A stretch of DNA of 64,000 bases from Calothrix membranacea FACHB-236 (GTDB lineage: Bacteria; Cyanobacteriota; Cyanobacteriia; Cyanobacteriales; Nostocaceae), in NCBI RefSeq assembly GCF_014696315.1, contig NZ_JACJPX010000044.1, positions 1-64,000 of the forward strand. Reading direction: 5' to 3'. Under the pieces are notes generated by a model. That model searched no databases and was not told the origin of the DNA. It was given only the letters and a program-made list of their open reading frames with translations. The stretch's first letter is position 1. Each line of letters opens with the position of its first letter. Of this stretch, positions 8,274 to 17,571 are shown piece by piece. Made by a program: the position numbers and the translations under genes.

Positions 8274-9353
8274 ATGCGTAAATCAGCATTAATTTTAGCG
8301 ATCGCACCCCTAATCTTTGCCCTCAGTGCTTGTAGTGGGGACTCAGGAAATACAGCCAACACAGGTACTACGCCTGGTAGTAATTCCACATCTCCAGTAA
8401 ATCGCAATCGCTGGGATACTGTCAAAAACCGTGGTCAGCTGATTTGCGGTGTGAGTGGCGAAGTTCCAGGGTTTAGTTTTGTTGGAACTGATGGTAAATA
8501 CAGCGGAATTGATGTTGATGTCTGTCGCGCTGTAGCTGCAGCTTTATTTGACAACCCAGACGCAGTAGAATTTCGCAATCTTAATTCCAAAGAACGATTT
8601 ACAGCTTTACAAACTGGGGAAGTAGATGTTCTCAGCCGTAACACTACATGGACATTGAGTCGCACAACTTCCGTTGGCTTAGAATTTGCACCTGTAGTTT
8701 TTTACGATGGTCAAGCAATTATGATTCGTAAAAATAGCGGTGTTAAATCCTTAGCAGACCTCAAAGACAAAGCTATCTGTGTGCAAACGGGTACAACTAC
8801 CGAACAGAACTTAGCAGACCAAATGCGGAAGCGAAACATCACTTACAAACCCGTTGTGTTTGAGGATGTTAACGTTACTTTTGCCACTTATGCAGAAGGT
8901 CGTTGTGACGGAATCACAGCCGATCGTTCAGCTTTAGTAGCACGGCGTTCAATTCTACCCAAACCAGAAGATAACGTAATTCTTGATGAAGTGATTTCTT
9001 CCGAACCCCTTGCACCCGCTGTCGCTAAAGGAGATAGCAAGTGGGCTGATACTGTTAAATGGGTAGTTTATGCTTTAGTCAAAGCTGAAGAGTTAGGCAT
9101 TAATTCCCAGAATATTGGACAATTCGCTACGAGTAGCGATCCAGATATTAAGCGATTTTTAGGAACAGAAGGCAACTTGGGTGAAGGACTGGGTTTAACA
9201 AACGACTTCGCAGCCAGAATCATCAAGCACGTCGGTAACTATAGCGAGGTTTACGATCGCAATCTCGGCCCCAAAACAAAACTCAATCTCCCTCGCGGTC
9301 AAAATCAACTTTGGTCAAAAGGCGGATTGCTTTATTCGCCACCGTTCCGGTAA
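8274..9353 (+). CDS. natF: amino-acid ABC transporter substrate-binding lipoprotein NatF
   Basis: Periplasmic binding protein of the N-II type transporter. A lipoprotein signal ends in the lipobox LSAC with Cys20 when translation starts at ATG 8274. The open frame extends to a TTG at 8253, but that adds residues ahead of a normal MRK signal start. The mature part has the class-3 solute-binding signatures GQLICGVSGEVPGFSF and GIDVDVCRAVAAALF. Gene order with two permeases and one ATPase matches natF-natG-natH-bgtA of Anabaena, which takes up acidic and neutral amino acids; the name rests on that synteny. A Ser/Thr/Asn-rich linker follows the Cys. It is the first gene of the transport operon. 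Confidence 0.9.
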   Translation: MRKSALILAIAPLIFALSACSGDSGNTANTGTTPGSNSTSPVNRNRWDTVKNRGQLICGVSGEVPGFSFVGTDGKYSGIDVDVCRAVAAALFDNPDAVEFRNLNSKERFTALQTGEVDVLSRNTTWTLSRTTSVGLEFAPVVFYDGQAIMIRKNSGVKSLADLKDKAICVQTGTTTEQNLADQMRKRNITYKPVVFEDVNVTFATYAEGRCDGITADRSALVARRSILPKPEDNVILDEVISSEPLAPAVAKGDSKWADTVKWVVYALVKAEELGINSQNIGQFATSSDPDIKRFLGTEGNLGEGLGLTNDFAARIIKHVGNYSEVYDRNLGPKTKLNLPRGQNQLWSKGGLLYSPPFR

Positions 9354-9431
9354 TTAGGGATAAGGGGGATAAGGGAGATGAGGGAGATGAGGAAGCAGAG
9401 GAAGCATGGGAGAAATATTTATTACCAATTA

Positions 9432-9479
9432 CCAAATGACAAATGACAAATGACAAATGACCAATGACAAATGACCAAT
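9432..9479. repeat. tandem CAAATGA heptamers reaching the natG start
   Basis: Six or more imperfect CAAATGA/CCAATGA units run up to the natG start. One ATG within the array (9471) is in frame with natG, so its apparent N-terminus MTN is repeat-encoded. The array shows how STRR elements create upstream in-frame starts. Confidence 0.85.
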
Positions 9480-10394
9480 ATGAAATCTTTGTGGCGCGAT
9501 CGCAGGTTTTGGCAGATTGCAGGACAATTGCTTGCTGTATTTTTAGCAGTAGCAATAGTCACAATATTATGGGGCAATCTCAACCGCAATTTACAGCAAT
9601 TAGGTATTCAGTTCGGTTTTGACTTCCTCAAGCAGCAAGCTTCTTTTGATATTGGTGAAACTCTAATTACTTACAAACCAACTGATACCTACAGTCGCGC
9701 CTTGTGGGTAGGACTCGTTAACTCATTGCGGATTGCAGTTACAGGCATTTTTCTTACAACAATTGTCGGGATTAGTGCAGGAATTGCTCGACTTTCGGAT
9801 AACTGGCTAGTGCGAAATATTGCCCTAGTTTACGTAGAAATCTTCCGCAATACTCCCTTACTCCTGCAATTACTGTTTTGGTACTTTGCCGTTTTTCTGG
9901 GTTTTCCCAAAGTAGAAAGTAAAATTTCGCTCTGGGGTTTGGTTTACTTGAGTCAAAATGGCATCGAATTGCCTCGGTTTACCTTGTCTCCAGAGTTTTC
10001 AGCCTTATTACTAGGTTTAACTTTTTATACAGGTGCATTTATTGCCGAAATTGTCCGGGGTGGAATTCAATCAGTAGCAAAGGGACAATGGGAAGCAGCG
10101 CGATCGCTTGGTTTAAAACCTGGGTTAGTCATGCGGTTGGTGATTTTTCCCCAAGCGTTACGGGTAATTATTCCACCTTTAACGAGCCAATATCTCAATT
10201 TGACCAAAAATTCCAGTTTAGCGATCGCAATTGGCTACCCCGATATTTATTTTGTCGCTTCTACAACTTTTAACCAAACTGGGAGAGCAGTAGAAGTAAT
10301 ATTACTGATTATGCTTACCTATCTCACCCTTAGTTTGACAATTTCCGTAGTCATGAATCTGTTTAACCGCACAGTACAAATTAAGGAAAGATAA
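9480..10394 (+). CDS. natG: amino-acid ABC transporter permease NatG
   Basis: Inner-membrane permease of the His/Glu/Gln family. The first membrane segment (ILLAVFLAVAIV-like) follows MKSLWRDRRFWQ. The conserved cytoplasmic EAA loop is EAARSLGLKPGLVMRL with downstream FPQALRVIIPPL. About six hydrophobic segments are visible in 304 residues. I chose ATG 9480 rather than ATG 9471 because the latter lies in a heptamer repeat. The gene is second in the natFGH-bgtA operon. Its partner NatH is the second permease subunit. Confidence 0.9.
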   Translation: MKSLWRDRRFWQIAGQLLAVFLAVAIVTILWGNLNRNLQQLGIQFGFDFLKQQASFDIGETLITYKPTDTYSRALWVGLVNSLRIAVTGIFLTTIVGISAGIARLSDNWLVRNIALVYVEIFRNTPLLLQLLFWYFAVFLGFPKVESKISLWGLVYLSQNGIELPRFTLSPEFSALLLGLTFYTGAFIAEIVRGGIQSVAKGQWEAARSLGLKPGLVMRLVIFPQALRVIIPPLTSQYLNLTKNSSLAIAIGYPDIYFVASTTFNQTGRAVEVILLIMLTYLTLSLTISVVMNLFNRTVQIKER

Positions 10395-10410
10395 AGGGAT
10401 AAAAAGAATA

Positions 10411-10440
10411 AAAAATGACCAATAATAAATGACAAATGAC
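10411..10440. repeat. short CAAATGA-type heptamer array before natH
   Basis: Units of AAATGAC/AATAATA type in the 41-bp natG-natH spacer. The natH ATG at 10436 falls on the last unit, so the first codons of natH (MTN) look repeat-derived. Confidence 0.7.
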
Positions 10441-11587
10441 AAACCCTCAATTATTGTGGCTGCGTAAAAATTTATTTAGTACTTGGTATAACAGCTTATT
10501 AACTGTTTTCTGCTTAATATTGCTGTTTTGGGTAGCCAAAGGAATATTAACTTGGGCAACTACCCAAGCACAATGGGCAGTAGTTTCGGTAAATTTACGT
10601 TTATTTTTAGTTGGAAGATTCCCTCAATCTCTGTACTGGCGAGTTTGGATTGTACTGGCGATCGCTTCTACTTTAGGCGCGATAACTTGGGGCGTATTTT
10701 CTAGCCAACAAAATTTAAGCAAGCGTGGAGTTACTTTTTATAGTTTAATTTTTGCTTTTTTATTAGTTCTTTTACCTTTAGATTCTATATCCCGATTTTA
10801 TCTACTATTAATTGCTATTTTATTATTTATCGGTTTTTGGATTGGTAAAAGATTTTCTAAAGCAATAGCACCTTGGCTATCTTTAATATGGATTTTATCT
10901 TTTCCTGTAATTTTGTGGTTAATTGGTGGTGGCTTTGGTTTGCTATCTGTATCAACAAATTTATGGAATGGGTTGCTAATAACTCTTTTGATGGCAGTAG
11001 TTAGTATTGTGCTTTCCTTCCCTATTGGAGTTTTACTAGCTTTAGGACGCACTAGCAGTTTACCTGTATTACGTTGGTTTTGTATCCTGTATATTGAAAT
11101 TATTAGAGGATTACCATTAATAGGAATTTTGTTCCTTGCACAGGTAATGCTGCCATTATTTCTGCCAGTTGATTTACGTTTAGACAGGGTAGTTCGAGCA
11201 ATTACAGGATTGGTTTTATTTAGTGCTGCTTACATGGCAGAAAATGTGCGCGGCGGACTCCAAGCTATCTCACGGGGACAAATTGAAGCAGCCAAAGCAC
11301 TGGGATTTAATTCTCTATTTGTCGTTATATTAATTGTGTTACCACAGGCTTTACGTGCAGTAATTCCGCCAATTGTAGGTCAGTTTATTGGTTTATTAAA
11401 AGATACTTCGCTTTTATCTTTGGTAGGATTAGTTGAGCTTACCGGAATTTCCCGTTCAATTTTGGCGCAACCGCAATTTATTGGACGTTACACAGAAGTT
11501 TATTTGTTTATTGGATTTATTTACTGGGTATTTTGTTACTCTATGTCCCTGGCTTCTCGGAAATTAGAAAAGCAGTTAAGTAGTTAA
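10436..11587 (+). CDS. natH: amino-acid ABC transporter permease NatH
   Basis: Second permease of the transporter, 383 residues and longer than NatG because of extra N-terminal membrane segments (about residues 17-160: LLTVFCLILLFWVAKGIL, WIVLAIASTLGAITW, FAFLLVLLPL). The C-terminal half carries the transporter core with the EAA loop EAAKALGFNSLFVVIL and LPQALRAVIPPI. The extended N-terminus is usual for the second permease in the AapM/BztC-like group. No internal ATG is clearly better than 10436. The ATPase gene follows after 58 bp. Confidence 0.9.
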   Translation: MTNPQLLWLRKNLFSTWYNSLLTVFCLILLFWVAKGILTWATTQAQWAVVSVNLRLFLVGRFPQSLYWRVWIVLAIASTLGAITWGVFSSQQNLSKRGVTFYSLIFAFLLVLLPLDSISRFYLLLIAILLFIGFWIGKRFSKAIAPWLSLIWILSFPVILWLIGGGFGLLSVSTNLWNGLLITLLMAVVSIVLSFPIGVLLALGRTSSLPVLRWFCILYIEIIRGLPLIGILFLAQVMLPLFLPVDLRLDRVVRAITGLVLFSAAYMAENVRGGLQAISRGQIEAAKALGFNSLFVVILIVLPQALRAVIPPIVGQFIGLLKDTSLLSLVGLVELTGISRSILAQPQFIGRYTEVYLFIGFIYWVFCYSMSLASRKLEKQLSS

Positions 11588-11645
11588 AGTAGATAATAAT
11601 TTCTAGCAGAGACGCAGAGCATAAGAGTTAAAAAGGTGAAATTTT

Positions 11646-12386
11646 ATGTTAGAGACACAACCAATAATTATTGCTGAGGATGTTCATAAGTGGTATGGAA
11701 AATTTCATGTTCTCCAAGGTGTGAGCTTGACGGTAAATCGTGGTGAAGTAGTCGTATTGATGGGGCCATCTGGTTCAGGTAAATCTACTTTTATCAGGAC
11801 ATTTAATGCTTTGGAAGAATATCAACAAGGCAAAATTATGATAGATGGGATTACCCTAAGCCATGATTTGCGAAATATTGATGCGATTCGCAAAGAAGTA
11901 GGAATGGTTTTTCAACAGTTTAATTTATTTCCCCATCTGACAGTGCTGCAAAATATCACCTTGGCACCAATTTGGGTGCGCCGGTGGGCGAAGGCGAAAG
12001 CTGAAGAATTAGCAATGCAACTTTTAGAAAGAGTCGGAATTTTAGAGCAAGCACATAAATATCCAGGACAATTATCTGGGGGACAGCAACAACGGGTAGC
12101 GATCGCGCGTGCGTTAGCGATGCAGCCTAAAATTATGCTATTTGATGAACCCACCTCAGCTTTAGATCCAGAGATGGTAAGGGAAGTGTTAGATGTAATG
12201 CGAAGTCTTGCCCGTGAAGGGATGACAATGGTAGTCGTTACCCATGAGGTAGGATTTGCGCGTGAAGTTGCTGACAGAGTAATTTTGATGGATAGCGGTT
12301 CCCTAGTTGAGTCAGCTACTCCAGACTCCTTTTTTAACAAACCCCAAGAAGAACGAACTCGCAAATTCTTATCGCAAATTCTCTAA
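11646..12386 (+). CDS. bgtA: amino-acid ABC transporter ATPase BgtA
   Basis: ATP-binding subunit, 246 residues. Walker [10 protein letters not shown] is at about 40-48, the Q-loop is in [10 protein letters not shown], the signature LSGGQQQR lies near 142, Walker [13 protein letters not shown] near 165 and the switch His in [12 protein letters not shown]. It energises NatG/NatH; in Anabaena the homologous BgtA is also shared with the basic amino-acid system Bgt, which is established for that species but not shown here. It is the last gene of the operon. Confidence 0.9.
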   Translation: MLETQPIIIAEDVHKWYGKFHVLQGVSLTVNRGEVVVLMGPSGSGKSTFIRTFNALEEYQQGKIMIDGITLSHDLRNIDAIRKEVGMVFQQFNLFPHLTVLQNITLAPIWVRRWAKAKAEELAMQLLERVGILEQAHKYPGQLSGGQQQRVAIARALAMQPKIMLFDEPTSALDPEMVREVLDVMRSLAREGMTMVVVTHEVGFAREVADRVILMDSGSLVESATPDSFFNKPQEERTRKFLSQIL

Positions 12387-13383
12387 CTTTTTAGCCCATA
12401 GGCTCGAATTCATTACCAAATTAATCTTAGGCTGTGGTCAGTGCGATCGCTGTATGACCAACTCATCAATTTAATAAAAATATTTTTTTGAGGGTGGGCA
12501 CTACCAGAACGTTCGTTTAAACTTTAATAATAACTATTGCCCAACCAGCTTATACCTGTAGTGTCCTATCACAACAGCTTCGCCTGTAACAGGGATTAAT
12601 CCAGTCCAAAATTCAATAATTCACCACAATAAATTTATATTTTATTAGCTTTCAAGGCGATATACTGAGAATTCAATCTATTTTCTGGATAAAAAGCTGC
12701 TTTTAATATTCAGTTGATTATCTATCTGTTCTCTTTTTTGGATATTCATCACGCTTCAATGAGCAAGTAAATATTTTATATCAATTCACGAAATTACTGA
12801 TATAAATAGGTTCCTCTGCTTACCCATATGTATCACTTTAAAAGTGAAATGCTATTAGCTAGGGTGCAGTTAATGACAATATTATTGCTAATTTAATGTG
12901 ATGATAATTTAATAATCTATCTAAATTTTCACAATAGATTTACTGAAAAGAACTATTTTTTTGAACTAGTAGTTTCAATGATTACTATTGGTGTAAATAC
13001 TATATATATAGTTATATTTACACAAGCTATATTTATAATTATTTTTTAGCACTTATCTACAATAATCTAATTGATATAAGTTTTATTAAAGTAATTTTGA
13101 TGCTTGTTTAAAGCTTTATTACCTAACAGAAATAGAGATTATACTTAGGTAAGTTTACCCTAAAAAACAATCTCACAAGATGCAACTAGCCTCTTGATAA
13201 ATTACGTAGTGCCTACGCATGAAATATCAAAATTTACTTAATCTTCAACCAAAAGTCACTGACATAACAAGGCTGTGCAAGGACAATTAGTTATGGGTGC
13301 AACGTAAAATCAAAAATTCTTGGGAAAACTTGGGAAAAATATTGTTTTTCAATACAAAGCCAGATAATTCTGACTAATTTGTT
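12387..13383. other. intergenic, 1 kb, AT-rich
   Basis: No ORF of interest. An inverted pair GGTGGGCA 12493-12500 and TGCCCAACC 12538-12546 is present and may be a decayed repeat or weak terminator for bgtA. A 31-nt near-palindrome lies at 12992-13022 and is listed separately. The last 150 bp should contain the promoter of the glycosyltransferase gene. Confidence 0.5.
12992..13022. repeat. 31-nt near-palindrome, possible operator
   Basis: TGTAAATA 12992-12999 and TATTTACA 13015-13022 are perfect inverted arms around an alternating CTATATATATAG core. It lies about 360 bp before the glycosyltransferase start. It could be a protein-binding site or a cruciform-prone AT element. The AT-rich context lowers confidence. 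Confidence 0.35.
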
Positions 13384-14655
13384 ATGCGGATTTTGATTTA
13401 CTCCTACAACTATTACCCAGAACCAATTGGTATTGCTCCCTTAATGACTGAATTAGCCGAGGGACTTGTGAAGCGGGGACATGAAGTGCGTGTAGTCACA
13501 GCTATGCCCAACTATCCTGAACGTCAAATTTACCCTGGCTATCGCGGTAAATTGTATTCAACAGAATCTAAAAATGGAGTCCAAATTCAACGCAGTTATG
13601 TTTGGATTCGTCCACAACCAAACTTGCTAGATCGGATATTGTTAGATGCTAGTTTCGTAGTCACCAGTTTTTTGCCTGCAATGATGGGCTGGCGACCAGA
13701 TGTGATTATTTCTACTTCACCTTCATTACCTGTATGTTTGCCAGCTGCTCTTGTAGGATGGTTGCGTGCTTGTCCTGTAGTTTTAAACCTTCAAGATATC
13801 TTACCGGAAGCAGCTATTCATGTAGGGCTACTAAAAAACAAATTTCTGATCAAGGTATTTACACAATTAGAGAAGTTTGCATATCATAGCGCGACTAAAA
13901 TCAGCGTTATTGCTGATGGTTTTGTGGAAAATTTGCTTAAGAAGGGTGTACCATCTGACAAAATTGTGCAAATTCCCAATTGGGTTGATGTGAATTTCAT
14001 TCGCCCTTTAGCTAGAGAAAATAACCCATTTCGAGAAACACACAACCTAAAAGATAAATTTGTAGTTTTATATTCTGGTAATATTGCTCTGACCCAAGGC
14101 TTAGAAACAGTGGTTAAAGCTGCTGCTATGTTACGCCATATCCCAGACATTGTGTTTACGATTGCTGGAGAGGCTAAAGGATTGCAGAGACTTCAACAAG
14201 ACTGTCTCAATTATGGTGCTGATAACGTTTTGTTACTGCCTTTTCAACCCCGTGAACATTTGCCACAAATGTTAGCAGCCGCGGATGTTGGTTTGGTCGT
14301 GCAAAAGAAAAATGTTATATCCTTCAATATGCCTTCCAAAATACAAGTGCTACTTGCTAGTGGTCGAGCATTGATTGCCTCTGTCCCAGAAAATGGTACA
14401 GCAGCAAGAGCTGTTAGACAAAGTGGTGGCGGATGTGTAGTTCCTCCAGAAGATGCTAAAGCTTTAGCAAATGCGATTCTAGACTTATACCAAAATCCAG
14501 AGAAAGTCAAAAATCTCGGTTATAAAAGTCGTCAATATGCTGTTGAGCAATATAGCTTTGAGCAAGCTTTAAATAACTACGAGACCTTATGTTATGCACT
14601 GAAAGCAGACGAGGCCATAATTTCCAGCACAAATATCTCAAACCAAGAAGTCTAA
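13384..14655 (+). CDS. GT4 glycosyltransferase, WcaI-like
   Basis: A 423-residue cytosolic or membrane-associated glycosyltransferase with the GT-B fold. The N-terminal domain begins MRILIYSYNYYPEPIGIAPL and contains VVTAMPNYPERQIYPGYRG, features of the WcaI (colanic-acid type) subfamily. The C-terminal nucleotide-sugar domain shows VVLYSGNIALTQGLETVV, VFTIAGEAKGLQ and MPSKIQVLLASGRALIAS. It probably adds a sugar to a lipid-linked exopolysaccharide unit; donor and acceptor cannot be read from the sequence. It is a single gene with its own terminator. Confidence 0.88.
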   Translation: MRILIYSYNYYPEPIGIAPLMTELAEGLVKRGHEVRVVTAMPNYPERQIYPGYRGKLYSTESKNGVQIQRSYVWIRPQPNLLDRILLDASFVVTSFLPAMMGWRPDVIISTSPSLPVCLPAALVGWLRACPVVLNLQDILPEAAIHVGLLKNKFLIKVFTQLEKFAYHSATKISVIADGFVENLLKKGVPSDKIVQIPNWVDVNFIRPLARENNPFRETHNLKDKFVVLYSGNIALTQGLETVVKAAAMLRHIPDIVFTIAGEAKGLQRLQQDCLNYGADNVLLLPFQPREHLPQMLAAADVGLVVQKKNVISFNMPSKIQVLLASGRALIASVPENGTAARAVRQSGGGCVVPPEDAKALANAILDLYQNPEKVKNLGYKSRQYAVEQYSFEQALNNYETLCYALKADEAIISSTNISNQEV

Positions 14656-14672
14656 TACTTCAAGTCAATTGT

Positions 14673-14708
14673 CCCCTGTCTTAGCATCTGTAGGCAGGGG
14701 TATTTTAA
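14673..14708 (+). terminator. intrinsic terminator of the GT4 gene
   Basis: Stem CCCCTG 14673-14678 with CAGGGG 14695-14700, extended by CT/AG, followed by TATTTTAA. It lies 17 bp after the stop codon. Confidence 0.75.
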
Positions 14709-15350
14709 TATTTTAATCATGTAAAATATTTCAGATGATTAATTACACGAGTCACATACCAGCTTATTAGTCGCTATGTTGTAATTTTTGTTCTGCATAG
14801 CATTTGTAGATAAACCGTAATATTCATCAATATAGAACTTCACTAAATAATTTCAGACTCTAGGAAGATCCTAAAATATATCTTAGGTTACTTTGAAAAT
14901 ATATTATTCTCTGCAATTATTGCTTTGTGTGCTGCAGAAATGATGGTTAGCAATTTTTTGGTTAGGAGAGCAGCTTCTTGCCAAAAGCATCACAATTTTT
15001 CAAAACGATTTTTTACTTACGCCTTGCGGTACTAGCCTGATACTTTGCAAAATTAACAATAACCTCAACCTCAAGTAGAGAATACATCAAGATGTAGAAA
15101 TCAGGGTTTAGTTAATTCCTCAAAGCTGTGGATAATACTATAAAAATTGTCATAAAGCAACCAATGCAAAATATAAATAGCTACATTAGCTCAAATAGCA
15201 TGGTACGCTTGTTTGCTGATTACCAAATCCAAACAGCCTTTTTTTTGTTAGTATGCAAAAAAAACAATTTACATAGTTACAACTCATAATTGATGAGTTG
15301 TGTGTAATTGTGAAAAAATGTAACAAAAGGGCTAAAGCACCTGAGGTTTA
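14709..15350. other. intergenic, AT-rich
   Basis: About 640 bp with no supported gene. Near the right end is a palindrome, CAACTCAT 15281-15288 with ATGAGTTG 15294-15301, 50 bp before rsfS; it could be an operator or an RNA hairpin in the rsfS leader. The rest shows only AT-rich sequence. Confidence 0.5.
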
Positions 15351-15812
15351 ATGTCTGATTATTTCCAAGGAGAATTTCCAACACAATCTGTATCTTTAAG
15401 AAAAACTGCGATCGCTAGTCCACAAAACCCAAGCGAAGAAGCAAGTAGAAAATTAGCGATAACAGTTGCTGAAGCAGCATCCGACCGCAAAGCTGGTGAT
15501 ATTTTACTGCTCAGGGTAGCAGATGTATCTTACCTAGCAGATTATTTTTTGGTGATGACTGGCTATTCAAGAGTGCAAGTCAGAGCGATCGCAGAAGCCA
15601 TTGAAGACAAAGTATCAACCGAACTGCAACGAAATCCCTTGCGGACAGCAGGTAAAACCGAAGGAAGTTGGGTGTTGCAAGATTATGGCGAAGTGATCGT
15701 TCACATCATGATGCCCAGGGAGCGAGAGTTTTATAATTTAGAAGCATTCTGGTCTCATGCTGAACGTTTAGAACTGCCAACAGCCGATGAAGGTGGGGGT
15801 AAGCCAAAATGA
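15351..15812 (+). CDS. rsfS: ribosomal silencing factor RsfS
   Basis: A 153-residue member of the Iojap/RsfS (DUF143) family, which binds ribosomal protein L14 on the free 50S subunit and blocks subunit joining when nutrients are scarce. Core motifs are LAITVAEAASDRKAGDILLL, YLADYFLVMTGYS and GSWVLQDYGEVIVHIM. A 30-residue polar N-terminal extension precedes the domain. Its stop overlaps the next start by 4 bp (ATGA), so translation is coupled to the CGLD27 gene. Confidence 0.95.
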   Translation: MSDYFQGEFPTQSVSLRKTAIASPQNPSEEASRKLAITVAEAASDRKAGDILLLRVADVSYLADYFLVMTGYSRVQVRAIAEAIEDKVSTELQRNPLRTAGKTEGSWVLQDYGEVIVHIMMPREREFYNLEAFWSHAERLELPTADEGGGKPK

Positions 15813-16309
15813 TCAAATCCTCGGTTTCCAATTGCCCAGTCCCGACTGAACAACAACCACTCAACGAGTACGAAGAATTAAAAATATCTTGGTTATTTCG
15901 TGATTGTGCCTTAAATTGGCGCGAGCATATCAAAAAAATGCTGTGGATTTGGAGTTTATCGTGGGTGCTGGCTGGGCCAGTTGCAGCCGCCAGTTTTCCT
16001 CCACATAAGCACCTTGCTCAATTTATTCTTTGTGGCGCTGCAGGAGCAAGCATCGGCGTAATCCTCTTGCTAGTACGTTTGTACTTAGGTTGGTATTACG
16101 TCAGCGATCGCCTGTTCAGCCCGACAGTATTTTATGAAGAATCTGGGTGGTATGACGGTCAAACTTGGAGCAAACCAGAGGAAGTATTAAACCGCGATCG
16201 CTTAATTGCCACCTACGAAATCAAACCTATTCTCCGCCGCTTGCAACTTACTTTTGCTAGCTTGGCAGGAATGTTTGTTGCTGGTAGTATAGTTTGGCAT
16301 TTGTTATAA
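15809..16309 (+). CDS. CGLD27-family membrane protein (DUF1230)
   Basis: A 166-residue protein of the family conserved in the green lineage and diatoms (CGLD27). Two hydrophobic segments are seen at about 51-65 (WSLSWVLAGPVAAA) and 75-98 (ILCGAAGASIGVILLLVRLYL), with a third at the C-terminus (LAGMFVAGSIVWHLL). The signature WYYVSDRLFSPTVFYEESGW and YDGQTWSKP is clear. The plant and algal homologues are plastid proteins linked to iron or photosynthetic function, but the biochemical role is unknown. It overlaps rsfS by 4 bp. Confidence 0.9.
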   Translation: MIKSSVSNCPVPTEQQPLNEYEELKISWLFRDCALNWREHIKKMLWIWSLSWVLAGPVAAASFPPHKHLAQFILCGAAGASIGVILLLVRLYLGWYYVSDRLFSPTVFYEESGWYDGQTWSKPEEVLNRDRLIATYEIKPILRRLQLTFASLAGMFVAGSIVWHLL

Positions 16310-16387
16310 ATAGTCATTTGGCAGAGGGCAAGTGACTAAAATAAACAAATAATAAAAAAATAACAAAAAAGTGATAGATTTTAACCC

Positions 16388-17341
16388 ATGACAATGGGAA
16401 AACGAACTCAAGCCGCAGCCTTAGAAGTGAGGTTGCTACGGGAAGGAATTATCGAATCGAGGCATATAGTCCAGGCTGTTGTATGCGACGAACGGGGGCG
16501 GGTTTTATCCGTAGCCGGTAATGCGGAAACGGCTGCATTTGTGCGTTCAGCACTCAAACCATTTCAGGCACTCGCTGTCACATCAACTGGTACACTAGAA
16601 CGCTACGATCTTAGCGATCGCGACTTAGCGATTATCACTAGCTCCCACAAAGGTAGCATAGAGCAAGTTAGACAAGTATTTAACATTCTTTGGCGGGCCG
16701 ATCTTGACCCCAGCGCACTCCAATGCCCGATTCCCGAAGGTAAGCGGAGTCCCTTAGAATACAATTGCTCTGGTAAACATGCGGGAATGCTAGCCGTTTG
16801 TCAACAACGACATTGGCCTTTAAATAACTACTTAGAACGCAAACACCCAGTCCAACAGTTAATTCTCAGCAAGGTAGCAGAATTGCTGCGAATGCCATCT
16901 GAAGAATTTATCGGTGTTCATGATGACTGTGGGGCACCTACTTATTTGATGCAACTGGGTCAGATGGGTTCTCTGTATGCCCTGCTAGCCTCTGGTAAAA
17001 CTTTGGATATGGAGCGCATTGTCCGGGCAATGACTCATCATCCCACAATGGTAGCTGGTGATGGTGAATTTGATACGGAACTCATGCGCTTAACCCCTGG
17101 AGAATTGGTAAGCAAAGCTGGTGCCGAAGGAGTACAGTGCATCGGTAGGTTAGGGGAAGGCATGGGATTGGCAATTAAAGTTATGGATGGATCAAAGCGA
17201 GCAAAATACGCAGTTGCTATTCATTTACTTCAACAAATGGGCTGGATTACGCCCAGCGTTGCTGAAAGCCTAGCTGAAAAGTTTATGATTTTGGGAAAAT
17301 ACAAGCGTTTAGAAGTTGTTGGAGAATTATCGCTTTTATAG
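16388..17341 (+). CDS. L-asparaginase (Asparaginase_II family)
   Basis: A 317-residue protein of the PF06089-type asparaginases, which hydrolyse asparagine to aspartate and ammonia and are unrelated to the bacterial AnsA/AnsB fold. Conserved blocks are FVRSALKPFQAL, IITSSHKGS, EYNCSGKHAGMLAVC, HDDCGAPTYLM and ELVSKAGAEGVQC. No signal peptide is seen, so it should act in the cytosol. The stop codon lies directly before the tRNA promoter, 48 bp ahead of the tRNA gene. A role in nitrogen recycling is plausible but inferred. Confidence 0.9.
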   Translation: MTMGKRTQAAALEVRLLREGIIESRHIVQAVVCDERGRVLSVAGNAETAAFVRSALKPFQALAVTSTGTLERYDLSDRDLAIITSSHKGSIEQVRQVFNILWRADLDPSALQCPIPEGKRSPLEYNCSGKHAGMLAVCQQRHWPLNNYLERKHPVQQLILSKVAELLRMPSEEFIGVHDDCGAPTYLMQLGQMGSLYALLASGKTLDMERIVRAMTHHPTMVAGDGEFDTELMRLTPGELVSKAGAEGVQCIGRLGEGMGLAIKVMDGSKRAKYAVAIHLLQQMGWITPSVAESLAEKFMILGKYKRLEVVGELSLL

Positions 17342-17370
17342 TTGCCAAATTTATAACTTGGGGTTATACT
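17342..17370 (+). promoter_or_regulatory. promoter of initiator tRNA
   Basis: TTGCCA 17342-17347, a 17-bp spacer, then TATACT 17365-17370: a good sigma-70-type promoter whose start would fall about 12 nt before the mature tRNA 5' end. Confidence 0.75.
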
Positions 17371-17388
17371 AGAAAAGTAAGCAAACGA

Positions 17389-17465
<77 letters not shown>

Positions 17466-17479
17466 AATAGAAGTAAAAA

Positions 17480-17524
17480 CAAATCCCTACAATCAGTTAA
17501 GATTGCAGGGATTTGTTTTATTTT
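17480..17524 (+). terminator. intrinsic terminator of tRNA-fMet
   Basis: A 15-bp stem with one G-T pair: CAAATCCCTACAATC 17480-17494 against GATTGCAGGGATTTG 17501-17515, a 6-nt loop, then TTTTATTTT. Confidence 0.9.
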
Positions 17525-17571
17525 GATCTATTCTGGAGTAAGCCATCCAAAAAGCGCGGAGAGTCATAGTT

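Noticed and set aside
9432-9479. CRISPR-like array
   Set aside because: Units are contiguous heptamers without spacers; this is a simple tandem repeat.
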